Source: Ophiosphaerella korrae (taxonomy: Eukaryota > Ascomycota > Dothideomycetes > Pleosporales > Phaeosphaeriaceae). Taken from it: a stretch of 14,305 nucleotides of DNA. The notes under the pieces were generated by a model, which was not told the origin of the DNA, did not search any database, and worked only from the letters and a program-made list of their open reading frames with translations. The position numbers were made by a program, and so were the translations under genes. The DNA is taken from the NCBI GenBank assembly GCA_028456385.1, contig JALNQF010000783.1, positions 1 to 14,305 on the forward strand. Reading direction: 5' to 3'. Below, in pieces: positions 1-9,602 of the stretch; position 1 is the first letter of the stretch; each line of letters opens with the position of its first letter.

Positions 1-1771
1 ACCTAGTACTTACTTAGATAGCTTTATCTACTATTTACTCTTTTTAGTTAATTATTAAAACTACCTTATTAAGTTATCTTGTGTAAAGTCTACCTTATAG
101 TACTATAACTATTTTCTCTCTTAATACTAACTATGTAAATACTATAGATACTCCTTTAATATACCTAGTCTAATTTAATTTACTTTTATTATAGTTTAGG
201 TATAAAAGATCCTTTTTATTTATAAGAAGCCCTATTATAGTTATTAAGGTTTATATATTATATTTATCTACCTATTTTTAAGCTTATTTACGTAGAATAC
301 TAGTCTATAAGACCTAGGTATTTAGTTACTACAATTATCTAAACTATTTAATAATTTCTTTTTTTTTCTTTAATTATAAGGTACTAGCGTAATACTAGTA
401 TTAATAATAATAGATAGTATAGAGTATCTTGTGTAGAGTTTATTATATTAATTATAGTTAGTATTATAGCTAAGTTTACGTTATAGTTTATCTTAATTTT
501 AAAAACACTAGAGGAGTTAGTAAGGTTTTATACTTTATATTTCTACTTATAGCTTAGATAGCTTAGGGACTAACGTAAAGCTCTTTACTAGGGTGCAAGG
601 AAAGACTATAATATACGCTCTAGAGCCTTTAGTACAAACTTTAACTACGCTAATACAAAATATATAGTTCTTAGTAGATTAATCTACTAACTTGTATTTA
701 CTAACTATTACCTTTAATACTATACCTAAATTACTTCTCCTCCTAAGATAATTAGGGATAAAGAGTATATTGAATAAAATAGACTTGTAGAGATTTAGGT
801 CGAAGCTAATTTAGGCTAAGATCTAGATATAGTTAGGTATTAGTTAAAGCGTAGAACTATACTACCTTAGCTCTAGCGTATAGCTATAGTAGGCTTAGTA
901 TAATTGTATAAAGCTTATATCTAGTTAATTTACAATAACCTTACTAATACTATCTTAACCCCTCTTCTTTTACTTCTTTATACTTAGAAAGCGCGTTTAC
1001 TCTAAGTTGCTAGGTATATTCTTATAATACGCTAAGCGTGCCTACGTTCTAGTATCTATAGTATACGTCGACAGCGTATAAAAGAGCTAAACTAAATACT
1101 CTTACTCTACTAAATAGAATCTACGTTGCTATTACTATTATTACTATAGATAGTAATAAAGGCACTTTCTATACTAGTAGTCTTAACTACGTATACGCGT
1201 AGTTATTAGCTAACTAGGAAGTATGTGCGTCTTTATTAGAAGCAGTAGTTAATAGTATCTTTTTCTTATCTCTTAACTTAAATTAACTTAATTCTTATAT
1301 ACTTATATAACCTAAAAGTTAATAGTAAAAGTAATATAGGGAAAGATAATATATAGGAGGTTGAAAAGGCTTAGAATAAGGGAAGGAAAGGGTAAGGAGT
1401 CTAGTCGCGTTAGCGCGTTAATTAGTTATCCTACTAAGTAGGCTGTAAGGTACCTATAGTATAAGAATTAAATAAAGTCTAATAACAAGAAAATACCTAT
1501 ATAGGTTATATAACAATTTACTACTTTTATAAGATCTTAGTTTTCTCTTTATATTATAGTTCTTGTAACGTAAAGAGGATATTATATATACGCTCGATAC
1601 TATAGAACCTAGCTAACTATTTTATCTTCTAGATTTCCTTCTCCTCTTAGTATTTTAGTAATATTTGTCTTTCCTATAATATTCTTCTACTAGGTCCTAG
1701 TACTTCTTAAGAATATTAATAGGTTCCTAAGTATTCTCTAAGCTAGGATATCCTTCCTATTTAATCTTATG
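1..1771 (-). mobile_element. RIP-degraded retrotransposon tract (Ty3/Gypsy chromovirus relic at right edge)
   Basis: The tract is very AT-rich, dominated by TA-containing words (cta, tag, tat), with few CA and TG dinucleotides while CG steps survive. This is the expected result of repeat-induced point mutation (CpA to TpA) in ascomycetes. No open frame of useful length survives on either strand. The only recognisable coding remnant is the chromodomain at the right edge, read on the minus strand. That places the 3' part of a chromoviral pol gene, and then any 3' UTR or LTR, toward position 1. A purine-rich run at about 1374-1399 on the plus strand could be a polypurine tract of another, oppositely oriented element, but no LTR pair or target-site duplication was found. 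The composition changes abruptly at about 1771, where ordinary coding DNA begins. The left boundary lies outside the window. Confidence 0.8.
1625..1771 (-). pseudogene. Chromodomain relic of a chromoviral integrase
   Basis: Reading the minus strand on from the last codons of P450-A gives the core of a chromodomain: EGYPSLENT, a stop, EP, then about ten residues to a second stop and DLVEEYYR, followed by a basic tail. This is the signature of the C-terminal chromodomain of Ty3/Gypsy chromovirus integrases, where the pattern is W-x-GYP-x-x-x-NTWEP...L-(V/L)-x-x-(F/Y). The stops at 1757-1759 and 1727-1729 fall exactly where Trp is expected, and those at 1697-1699 and 1655-1657 where Gln is plausible. 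TGG to TAG and CAG/CAA to TAG/TAA are the stops that RIP produces. The upstream part of pol (protease, RT, RNase H, integrase core) is missing, because P450 coding sequence starts immediately beside it. The family call is from memory of the motif; no search was run. Confidence 0.75.
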
Positions 1772-3518
1772 CGCCAGCTCCATATCGAAATTCCAAAGCA
1801 TACTTGCTAAAATCAGGCGTAACTCAAAGTACGCCAACTGTTTGCCAAGGCACACTCTAGGTCCTAGTAAGAACGGTTGCGAGGCTTCCAGGCGATCATT
1901 GGAAAATTTATCATCCCAATCACGGTCATCGTGCGGAAGATATCTCTGTGGCTGGAACTGACTTGCCTCGGCAAAGTTCATGTCGAGATGATTGATGGCA
2001 ACTCCGGGCACAGCAACAGTACAGCCCTCAGGTATATGCTCTCCACATATCACAGCACCGCCAGGCGGAACTACTCTCTGGCCGCTCGTGGCTGCAGGTG
2101 GGATCAATCTCAGCGTCTCTTGGATCGTCGCTTCCAGATAAGGTAGCCGATCAGGCTGAACATTCTCCAATACGATATCTTCTGCGGCCGTAAAACTGCC
2201 GCGGACCTCCTCGACTAGCCGCTTATAAACTTTTTTGTGAGCACACACAAAGTATGTCCATGCAGTGAGCGTAGTTGATGTTTTTGCGCTTCCAGCAAGA
2301 ATCAACAAAGCGATGTTGACCATCAATTCAGAATCCGATAGGCTTTGCCGGGCTTCTTTGTTCTTCAACACGAAATGTACCACGTCCTTGTGGTTGCTCT
2401 CTTTCTCCTTCAAGCGCTGCATTGTTGCATCTCTCGACCTGGCGAAGTGTATCATGCGCCATTTTGCAGCTTCCTTGGGCATCAAAAGTCTCTTGAGAAC
2501 CCACTCAGCCCATGTATTTGTACCACTGATACGGCGTATGGATTGCTCCCATGCACCATTGATAAAGACTTGAATAATTGCTCTCGACCAGTCAGTCGGC
2601 CCCTCATGGTCAAGGCATCCGAAGGGTTTGCCGAAAGCAATGTCTCCGATTAGGTCAAAGGTTGTATAGGTATCTGTGTCATATCGGTTAAGCTCGGTGT
2701 TCAATTCTTGCGGTTAGTTATATCTATGCATTTGACTTACACCAGTCATCCATGTCAATGGCCTCATCATGACTAGCTAGCTTCTTCAGATGAGACATAA
2801 GTTTCCCGCACTGCGTTAAAAGAACTTCTTGCTGCTGTAACAAGGCTGATGTAGCGAAAGAGTACCCCAAGGCTTGTCGCATACGGCTATGGTCTTTCGT
2901 AGCCAAGGGAGCCATGCTTATGCCTAGGGGTGTGCCGGCCTTTCTAGTAGCCCCGCGGAAATTGCCATGCTTCTCCATTGGAGGTGACCTCTAGCCAATC
3001 CATTAGATATTTGCAAAGTAGTTTATTTACTTTTACAACTCTCTGATTTTGATTAACATCTAAGGGAGATACCTATAGACTTACGTGGTTGTAGATATCT
3101 TCCCATGCCTTAGGTTCACAGAAACTAAGCTCATTTGGAGCTACGCGAACTATGGTGCCTAGAAAATGTATATTAGATTATGTTCAAAAACAAATGCCTC
3201 GCCGAGAGTATTATTACCAAATTGTTTATGCAATCTCTTATAGTAGGCCTGTTGACGGCCAAGCGCTAAAGATATAGCAACCGGAATTTCACTCACACTA
3301 TTCAGCCACGGACCTGGATACTTGGAAAGCGGATGGAATACACGCCTCCGCATGATAAGGCAAGATAAAATCAAGAGTGTCTAATTCCCAGCTTAGCATA
3401 TTCGTTGTCCTAAAACCCAAGCGTGGCGAGTTCTCTAAGTAGTACTTACTGCCCCTACAACAGAACGTAAGACATCAAGGAAACCCGATGCCCAGAACTC
3501 GTTGGTAATAGAAGCCAT
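1757..3518 (-). CDS. Cytochrome P450 (P450-A), 3'-truncated at a transposon junction, probable pseudogene
   Basis: Model on the complement: exons 3518-3450, 3380-3218, 3158-3085, 2990-2741 and 2673-1757 (490 aa). Introns are 69, 59, 94 and 67 nt, and each joins frames that restore family sequence (for example ...FG|TIVRVAPNELSF and DDWY|TYTTFDLIGD). Seen: an N-terminal membrane anchor at about residues 16-37 followed by the FHPLSKYPGP hinge, K-helix ETLR (371-374), QPQR (426-429), and the heme loop FLLGPRVCLG with Cys about 460. Family knowledge: it resembles fungal isotrichodermin C-15 hydroxylase/TRI4-like P450s, ER enzymes that hydroxylate secondary metabolites. Oddities: the I-helix reads AGSAK (312-316) where AGSET is usual, losing both the acidic and Thr positions. 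The protein stops about 20 residues after the heme helix, at a junction with a chromodomain relic, and lacks some 35-40 C-terminal residues present in P450-C. A truncated inactive enzyme is most likely. Confidence 0.85.
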
Positions 3519-3623
3519 GATAAGGCCTGTAAACAAACTTGAAAATCCTGCCTTATTGGTGCTGAAAATTATTCTAGTTTAAAGTGATGTAATGTAATAG
3601 GAAAGCTCAGTACCAGTTGATAA

Positions 3624-3634
3624 CCTTATATAAA
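3624..3634 (-). promoter_or_regulatory. TATA box of P450-A
   Basis: On the minus strand this reads TTTATATAAGG, about 106-116 nt upstream of the P450-A ATG at 3518. That distance is normal for fungal RNA polymerase II promoters. It suggests the promoter end of this gene is intact although its 3' end is lost. Confidence 0.5.
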
Positions 3635-3690
3635 TCGTGGTACTCCGTATTATTATAGGTGCGCGAGGGCGAGGCGTAATAGTAACTAGC

Positions 3691-3710
3691 AGGTAGGTAG
3701 GTAGGTAGGT
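3691..3710 (+). repeat. (AGGT)5 microsatellite
   Basis: Five uninterrupted AGGT units lie in the upstream region of P450-A, about 175-190 nt before its ATG. Such tetranucleotide tracts are often length-polymorphic. No function is implied. Confidence 0.9.
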
Positions 3711-4427
3711 AAGTGCAAATACCGAGATTCGCTATTGCATTGGGTATCACGGGTGCTTCCTATAAATTGAATCCTCCCTACTGTTATTGATACCGCCGGA
3801 GACCGTTATAGAGATGATTTACAAGTTCGTCTCAACATTACACTCCTGTAGCTTTTTCGATATTGCCCACATCCGATAAATAGCTAGGGCAATAGACGCA
3901 CACCCCCCCGTCTCGCATTTCTCGGCAATATAGCAACACCGATGCACGGGAGCTCTGAAGGGGATCCAACCAAAAGATGGTTAAATGGCGGCACCGAGGG
4001 GCCGAAATACGAGGTTGATGCTCAGATAAAGTTGGCGTGGGGGGTGTTCGATTTCATATGGTTAATCATTGGCCGAGTCCGTTCGTATATCTCCATTGTA
4101 TAAAATTACACGATCGCATTATAGCTTCACCGCCTACTTCCTTTACTGATAGGGTGAGTAGTCTCCACATATTATACTATTGGGTATAATATCGGCATTG
4201 AGAGGGATTAGCTTTAGAAAAAGAACGCCAACACACCTTCTGAACTACTCCTCCGAAATTTAACCCGGAAGAAGAGATACAATTCCTCTTTGAATGTCTT
4301 AGTAGGTGCCGGTATTTCGTAGGATGTGAATATGTAACCCTATCGATTGTGTTACTGACATAATAAAAAAGCGGAGTCACTGCCAATACTAACCTATCCG
4401 CTATAATTATTTGATCATACACTTGGG

Positions 4428-4628
4428 TGATTCTATATCTCCAATTTACTTTCGTCAGAGAGATTACGTAGCTATGCAGGCCACCTAGGCTTCTCTAAAC
4501 TCCTCGGGCTCTAGACTATATGTTTGATGATTCTATAACTCCAATTTACTCTCGTCAGAGAGATTACGTGGCTATGCAGGCCGCCTAGGCTTCTCTAGAC
4601 TCCCTCGGGCTCTAGACTATATGTTTGG
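4428..4628. repeat. Tandem duplication, two ~100-bp units
   Basis: Unit 1 (4428-4527) and unit 2 (4528-4628) are head-to-tail copies, both starting TGATTCTATA and ending at CTAGACTATATGTTTG. They differ at five substitutions and one single-base insertion (CTCCTCGGG versus CTCCCTCGGG). At four of the five substitutions unit 1 has T or A where unit 2 has C or G. That is the direction expected of RIP or cytosine deamination, although only some sites are in a CpA/TpG context. Each unit carries a palindromic CCTAGG and a CTCGGG core. Function is unknown; duplicated promoter elements are one possibility. Confidence 0.9.
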
Positions 4629-4771
4629 TGCCGCTTAAAAGGCCTTAGGAAAGTTCGACCCGCACCATAACCATAAACTAGCTCGTACAGTAGTCATTGC
4701 ATATGCATGAGAAAACCAGTAATTTTCCACTCAAAACTTTGCTTATACGTGAACACCAGCTTACATTCCCT

Positions 4772-4785
4772 CGGGGATTACTCCG
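4772..4785. promoter_or_regulatory. CGG-N8-CCG dyad, candidate Zn2Cys6 binding site
   Basis: CGG at 4772-4774 and CCG at 4783-4785 are separated by eight bases and embedded in CCCTCGGGGATTACTCCGAAGG. Inverted CGG triplets with a fixed spacer are the standard target of dimeric Zn2Cys6 regulators. The site is about 420 nt upstream of the regulator's ATG, so autoregulation is possible. The spacer preferred by this protein is not known. Confidence 0.35.
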
Positions 4786-4816
4786 AAGGTCGGATTAGGG
4801 CAGTACAGCAAGTCTA

Positions 4817-4944
4817 CAGTGCCTTCGCATGTTGGAGCGCATCCTTATCAAAGTTTGGCGGATCAGAGCATAACAGCTAGTGTGATCTAGAGCCGTAATT
4901 CGTCAAGCTTTGACAGGGATGCGCTCCGCCAAACGAAGGCACTG
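4817..4944. mobile_element. MITE, Tc1/mariner/pogo-like, 128 bp
   Basis: The element begins CAGTGCCTTCG and ends with its exact complement CGAAGGCACTG, and is flanked on both sides by TA (4815-4816 and 4945-4946). Behind the 11-bp perfect ends, GGAGCGCATCC (4834-4844) pairs with GGATGCGCTCC (4917-4927), and TCAAAG (4848-4853) pairs with CTTTGA (4908-4913), giving imperfect terminal inverted repeats of roughly 37-45 bp. The ends starting CAGTG, the TA duplication, the small size and the lack of any coding capacity fit a non-autonomous Tc1/mariner/pogo derivative. It lies about 260 nt upstream of the regulator's ATG. Confidence 0.8.
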
Positions 4945-5119
4945 TAGGTGTCAGGTTCAACGCCTAATAAAGTTTGACGAATTAACACTTAATGTTATGT
5001 CGATCCCCACCGTGTTTTTGCTTCTACTTTGGTCGCGGTTTAACTCGGTATTTGGGGACGCTGTGTGTTATCCAAGTTGTTGACGTGACTAATAAAAGAC
5101 CAAAAGTACCCGCTCTACA

Positions 5120-5127
5120 TATAAAAG
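5120..5127 (+). promoter_or_regulatory. TATA box of the Zn2Cys6 regulator
   Basis: TATAAAAG occurs within ACATATAAAAGGC, 77 nt upstream of the ATG at 5204. This is a good match to consensus at a usual distance for a fungal gene with a short 5' UTR. Confidence 0.55.
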
Positions 5128-5203
5128 GCACTTGTACATAATATATACTCTCAACATTACATCGTACAATACTATTCGCCAACCACAATAGAATTTTGAA
5201 GTG

Positions 5204-7171
5204 ATGAACACATCACAGGATCACCGGCCAAGCTTGTCATGTGACCCATGCCGTCGCCGGAGATCAAAATGCGATCGTAGCCAGCCAACGTGTACAAGCT
5301 GTGATGCGTCCAAAAATGAATGTGTCTATCCTAGCAGCTGTCGGAAACGGGGTCCCAAGAAAGGACAGGTGAAAGTGTTGCGGGAACGAATTGGTAAGGC
5401 ATAAGACAGATCCAGGACATATTAATAGCATAGACAGAAACATTGGAGCGCAAACTCACGGCGCAAACCCCTACATGGGATATAAACCATAGTCTTCAAA
5501 ATCAATCCGTAGAGATCCTCGACGAAACCCCGAAGGTTAATCAGGAAAACCTGAGAATCCTTGACTCAGAGATTATGGAAATAATATCCTTTGAGATTGA
5601 TCCGTTCCTGGATGCGGAAAGTGGGGCCATATCGCCGGGCCCCACATCCGTGGCTAGATCACATGAGTCTGATGTATACTTGGATCTGAACAACCTCCTT
5701 CCGTCCACACTGGTACAGGCCGACCTGTAAGTCATGCGATTTCGAAAATACAGACTAGCATTTGACATTCTGCTTACTACCACTCTATAGTGAGCAACTG
5801 TTCTTCGATCGGGTGAATGTATCTTTTCTATTTATTCATAAAGGTCGCTACATAGCTTGGATGAGTCAAGCAGAGCCGTCACTTGCTTTCAAATGCTTGC
5901 GCCTGGCCATGCGGACTTCGGCCACAGCATTTTCGGCTGGGCATCAGGACATCGGCGAGGAACTCTACCTCGAAACGTTGCATAGGCTGACAGCCCTGGA
6001 TTGTGATAAGCACAGCCTTCCATGGGACAGTAAAGACTTTGCTATAGAGCATATACAGGCCTGGCTGGTGCTCTCTATTTACGAGTATATGTGCGGGAAC
6101 AAGATGCAGGGGCTATCCCCGTCATCTGCATTGACTCAGACCTTGCAACTAGTTCTGAGGTGCCGCCTTGGTGAGTTGGATGCGACCGATATTTTCATGC
6201 ATGACAACTACCGTGAGGCATTCGCCAGCGTGGAAGACCCTGAACGGAGAGAGGAGAAAAGAAGGACATTTTGGGTTGCATTCTTCTTTGATCGTTTGTC
6301 CGAGGCAAAAAATGACTTGACCTGGGTATTCCCTGACGAAATAGTAAGACTGGATGATTGATTTTCTCAATTTAATACTGAAGAATGAGCTAACGGGCAT
6401 ACTGCAGATTCGCTTGCGCATCCCGGCACCGGAGGCTGACTTCCAAAGTTCCCAGGAGAGCGGAATGCAACTTCTATCTCATGTTTTGAATGTTGACGGC
6501 ATTGAAGTGTTGTCGCCATTCGCTTACTGTGTGGCGTTAATGTCTCTTCACGGCCGCTGCATAACTCACCGGCGGCTTGTTTTGGCAGCTATTGCCACTG
6601 GCAGAAAGAGCAATGAAATCTGGACACGCCACGAATGGCTCATGCGCGCTATAAAGGGCAGAGCTCAGCAGCTTCAGGCTCCAGACGAGAGGCCTGATTT
6701 ATTGAGGGATGATCCAATGTATGCGTTCGGCTATGTTTTCGCGCAAAATCTGATCCTCCACGTTGCAGCTACTGCTGACCTTTGGCCGTGGAACACTGCT
6801 GATCAAGACGATTTTTGCCAAGCCTACAAGCAGCAAGCGTATCGAGCTCTAAAGAAGCAGGCGCAGGTTGTTCAAATACTGCCAGCTTTCAGTATTTTCA
6901 AAGTAAGTCGCGCATCTCTCCTACATGCGGGAGTCTTTCCCTTGAAATACTAAGATTCCATGCTAAATTATCTGATCTTTGTGTCAAGGTTCATCCGTTT
7001 ATACCCAGAGTTCTTGCCAATTCAATCACTTATATTAAAAGTAATGAGACGTTATATAACTGGGCAACAACCGGCGAGGATTCCTGCGGCCTCAGACTTT
7101 TTATCAAAATCTTGCACAGCTTAAAAGATATTAGCCAGTCGGCACAGGAAGCTCTATGTCGTATAGATTAG
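5204..7171 (+). CDS. Zn2Cys6 transcription factor with fungal-specific middle domain
   Basis: Model: exons 5204-5393, 5438-5726, 5791-6343, 6408-6902 and 6989-7171 (569 aa). Introns are 44, 64, 64, 86 nt; the third has a clear CTAAC branch site and CTGCAG acceptor. Seen: a binuclear zinc cluster C-x2-C-x6-C-x6-C-x2-C-x6-C (Cys 13, 16, 23, 30, 33, 40), a basic RKRGPKKGQ linker, then a short coiled coil VLRERIETLERKL (58-70) that is restored only when intron 1 is removed. The middle homology region starts near FFDRV (165-169) and includes EEKRRTFW (about 314-321) and IPAPEADFQ after intron 3. Role: nuclear DNA-binding regulator, probably binding paired CGG triplets as a dimer. Its position among P450 and b5 genes suggests it is the pathway-specific activator; that is inference. 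Start: the ATG at 5204 is the first in frame after the TATA box. No defect was seen. Confidence 0.93.
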
Positions 7172-7848
7172 TAGGCGTAAATTTATCAAAGTACCTATTG
7201 TAATATGTCGGCGAACACATTTGGTGCTTTACGTGCTCTGTTACATACCGAGAATCACCCCTTAACACCTAGGATAAGTAATGCCTAGCTGGCTGATTAA
7301 TATACGAAATCTTATTGGTGTACTGATCGCTAAGTTTTTGCACAAATACTAATCCAGCTTACAGGCCTCCTCGGTCGTACGAGCTTCGGGGAGCTATCTG
7401 ATGAACCCACATAGCCGTGCGGGCACAATAAATTAGGCATGAAAGCTGGTAGTAGCTACGGTGCACTGAAGGCCCCTTTACAGCATTATCTATGAACTAA
7501 CTTTATCCGCCATGAGGCGACCCTCTCTGGAGTTTTCCAAAAGGAGCATCTGCGTTCCTTCCCCTAAAAACACTTTGATGTATCTGTACAGCAAGCTGCT
7601 CAGAAGATCCATAACCACACCAAACTAGCAGCAATCGAATCTAATTGACCATCTCGAGCATTCAATCGCAAACTGCAGTAGGTTGTATTAAGGAGGGACT
7701 ATGTCTCTATCTCTGTTATGAGTGTGTAAATTGACTTTAGTGTCACTAAAGCAGATGCAGTATTACTTAATAAGGGTCTGGATCATCCACATAGTCTCCA
7801 ATATCTCAGAACGTAGGAAAATCTCCCAACTATGGTTAAACCTCGTTT
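7172..7848. other. Convergent intergenic region
   Basis: This 677 bp lies between the 3' ends of the regulator and P450-B. No gene, RNA or repeat family is recognisable. A GC-rich patch at 7362-7392 contains CCTCCTCGG and the palindrome TCGTACGA, and shares its CTCCTCGG core with two other intergenic sites. The rest probably consists of 3' UTRs. Confidence 0.6.
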
Positions 7849-9602
7849 TTACCATTTTTCAACCTCGCGTGACCGTAGGTTAACGCCATGAAGAGGTTTC
7901 ACCGCCAAAATCCCACCCACGGCCGTCTTTTCTTCTTTATTAGCCAACTCGAAGTCGAACCTACCTACTAGGCATGCGATGAACGCGCGCATCTCGGCCT
8001 GAGTGTAGACGCTACCAATGCATTTTCTCGGACCGTGGAGAAATGGTAGAAAGCTGAAGTGGGTGCTTGTTGCAGCGCCTCGGCGACTTCTGTAATCCTT
8101 TGGATCGCTATTTGTCTGATTCAACCAGCGACTTGGGTCGTATACCCCAGCGGTTGGACCCCAAAACGCCTCAGATCGATTCATAACATATGAAGATATG
8201 AAGAGTTTGGTTCCAGCTCTCACAGGCTGTCCTAGAATAGTCGTGTCGGTTTTCACTACTCGGCTTGTTGAAGGAGAAGGCGGCATTAAACGAAAGCCCT
8301 CGTTACAGACTGCATTCAATATTGGGAGGTTTTCGAGAACATCGGCCACATCAAAGTCTTCAAAGTTATCGAAAAAGCATTGATGGGGTATATTGACCCT
8401 CAACTCGTCTCGCACTTTGGCTTGCCAATTGGGGTATTTGGCCAAAAACCAGATGATCCAGTCCATACCAGTGGCATTCGTCTCAATCCTAGTATCTGTC
8501 AATTATGGTCTTTCCTAAATATTGAGACCCTTACCCCGCAATCAAAAGGCCGACGAGGTTTGCTACAACCTCGTCCTTGGTGAAGGCTCCAGTGTGTACC
8601 AGCTGTGCAGCTACATTATCTGAGGTGTCAGACTTCAGTCCATCTCCTTTGTCTTCCATAAAGTCCTCGATAACGTGTCTCAATCGTTCGCCTGCCGCGT
8701 CAAGGTGTTGACTAACCCCGCCTGGAATAAACTTAAGAGTCCAAAGAGGGAGGAATGTGGAGATGAGAAAGTACAGTCTAATATCCCAATTCCCACTGAA
8801 CACGTATTCGAGAAGTTTTAAAAGCTTGTTCTTGCTTGGGGAATCGTGGAAATGTTTCCCAAACATAGCTTGAACGATAGCATCCAGTGTAGCGCTGCGG
8901 ATGTGTGGCTGGATGTTCATGAACAGAAACTTCATGTCATTGGCTTTGACAACAACAATGCCATCAGTCATTTTTACGGCTCTACCCCAGAACATTGAAT
9001 AGAAAGGCTTCACTTGTTTGAGATTAAATGGAGCCTGCATATGCTTCTTGGTATTCCTGTGAGTAGCGCCTTCAGATATGAAGAGAACCTCTGTTCCTAG
9101 GAATCGCTCGAATAAGGCCTTTGCTGCAGGTGGTTTTACGAAGCTGTACGAGCTCCTTACCAAGACTTCTTGCATAGCTTCCGAACTTGTAAGCAAAATA
9201 TGCTCAGCTTCGAAGAAACCGTGGAATCGAATAAGGCCGTCGTTAGGTACAGACTTTGCCATCTCATAGAAAAGTTCACCCCGAGCGTTGGCAAATGGTA
9301 TTGCTCCATACCCAATGAAAGGGAACCTTCTCTAGTTACTATTTTAGTAATGTACTCCCCTTGCGTCGGGTCAATGCTTAGGGTCTTACTTTAGCGGTGG
9401 GGAGGTGTCTAAGATTGCTCACGAATCTTGGGTAGATCATGCATTGATAGAATGCGCATAGAATCGCGTTTGAAAGACTTGCAAAGATAGCTACCCTCGC
9501 GTCTGTCCACATGCCGCCAGATAGGGGGAAATATCGCAAAATAATCAATATTTCGGCCGCAGTGCCTACTGCGAGAGTTACAAGTCTAGTTGCTGTGCCC
9601 AT
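7849..9602 (-). CDS. Cytochrome P450 monooxygenase (P450-B)
   Basis: Model on the complement: exons 9602-9390, 9331-8535 and 8488-7849 (549 aa, full length); introns of 58 and 46 nt. The second intron lies inside the I-helix, and its removal gives LLIAG|IETNATGMDW, the expected A-G-x-E-T motif. Seen: two hydrophobic N-terminal stretches (about 8-24 and 36-58) before YPRFVSNLRHLPTAK, PNDGLIRF, K-helix EGFR (400-403), YDPSRW, and the heme loop FLHGPRKCIG with Cys 493. All catalytic signatures are intact. Family knowledge: LPGPK...PNDGLIRY-type P450s are common in fungal secondary-metabolite clusters, act in the ER membrane, and take electrons from P450 reductase and b5. It belongs to a different family from P450-A and P450-C. 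The substrate cannot be inferred. Confidence 0.93.

Larger units (their letters stand above)
3519..5203. other. Intergenic region, P450-A / regulator divergent promoters
   Basis: About 1.7 kb lies between the divergent P450-A and Zn2Cys6 genes. No convincing gene was found. An 81-codon frame on the minus strand (4422-4177) lacks an ATG at its start and resembles nothing known. The region contains a microsatellite (3691-3710), a 100-bp tandem duplication (4428-4628), a CGG-N8-CCG dyad (4772-4785), a MITE (4817-4944) and TATA boxes for both flanking genes. Several imperfect inverted repeats also occur, such as ATTATAC...GTATAAT at 4171-4190. Confidence 0.7.

Noticed and set aside
1374..1399. 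Purine-rich run as a polypurine tract of an LTR element
   Set aside because: No LTR ends or paired repeat could be identified, and its strand is opposite to the chromodomain relic.
2265..2653. Plus-strand frames of about 100 codons inside P450-A
   Set aside because: They are antisense shadows of the large P450-A exon and show no motifs.
4177..4422. 81-codon minus-strand frame in the intergenic region
   Set aside because: It starts at GTG, has no recognisable domain or splice partners, and lies among repeats and a palindrome.
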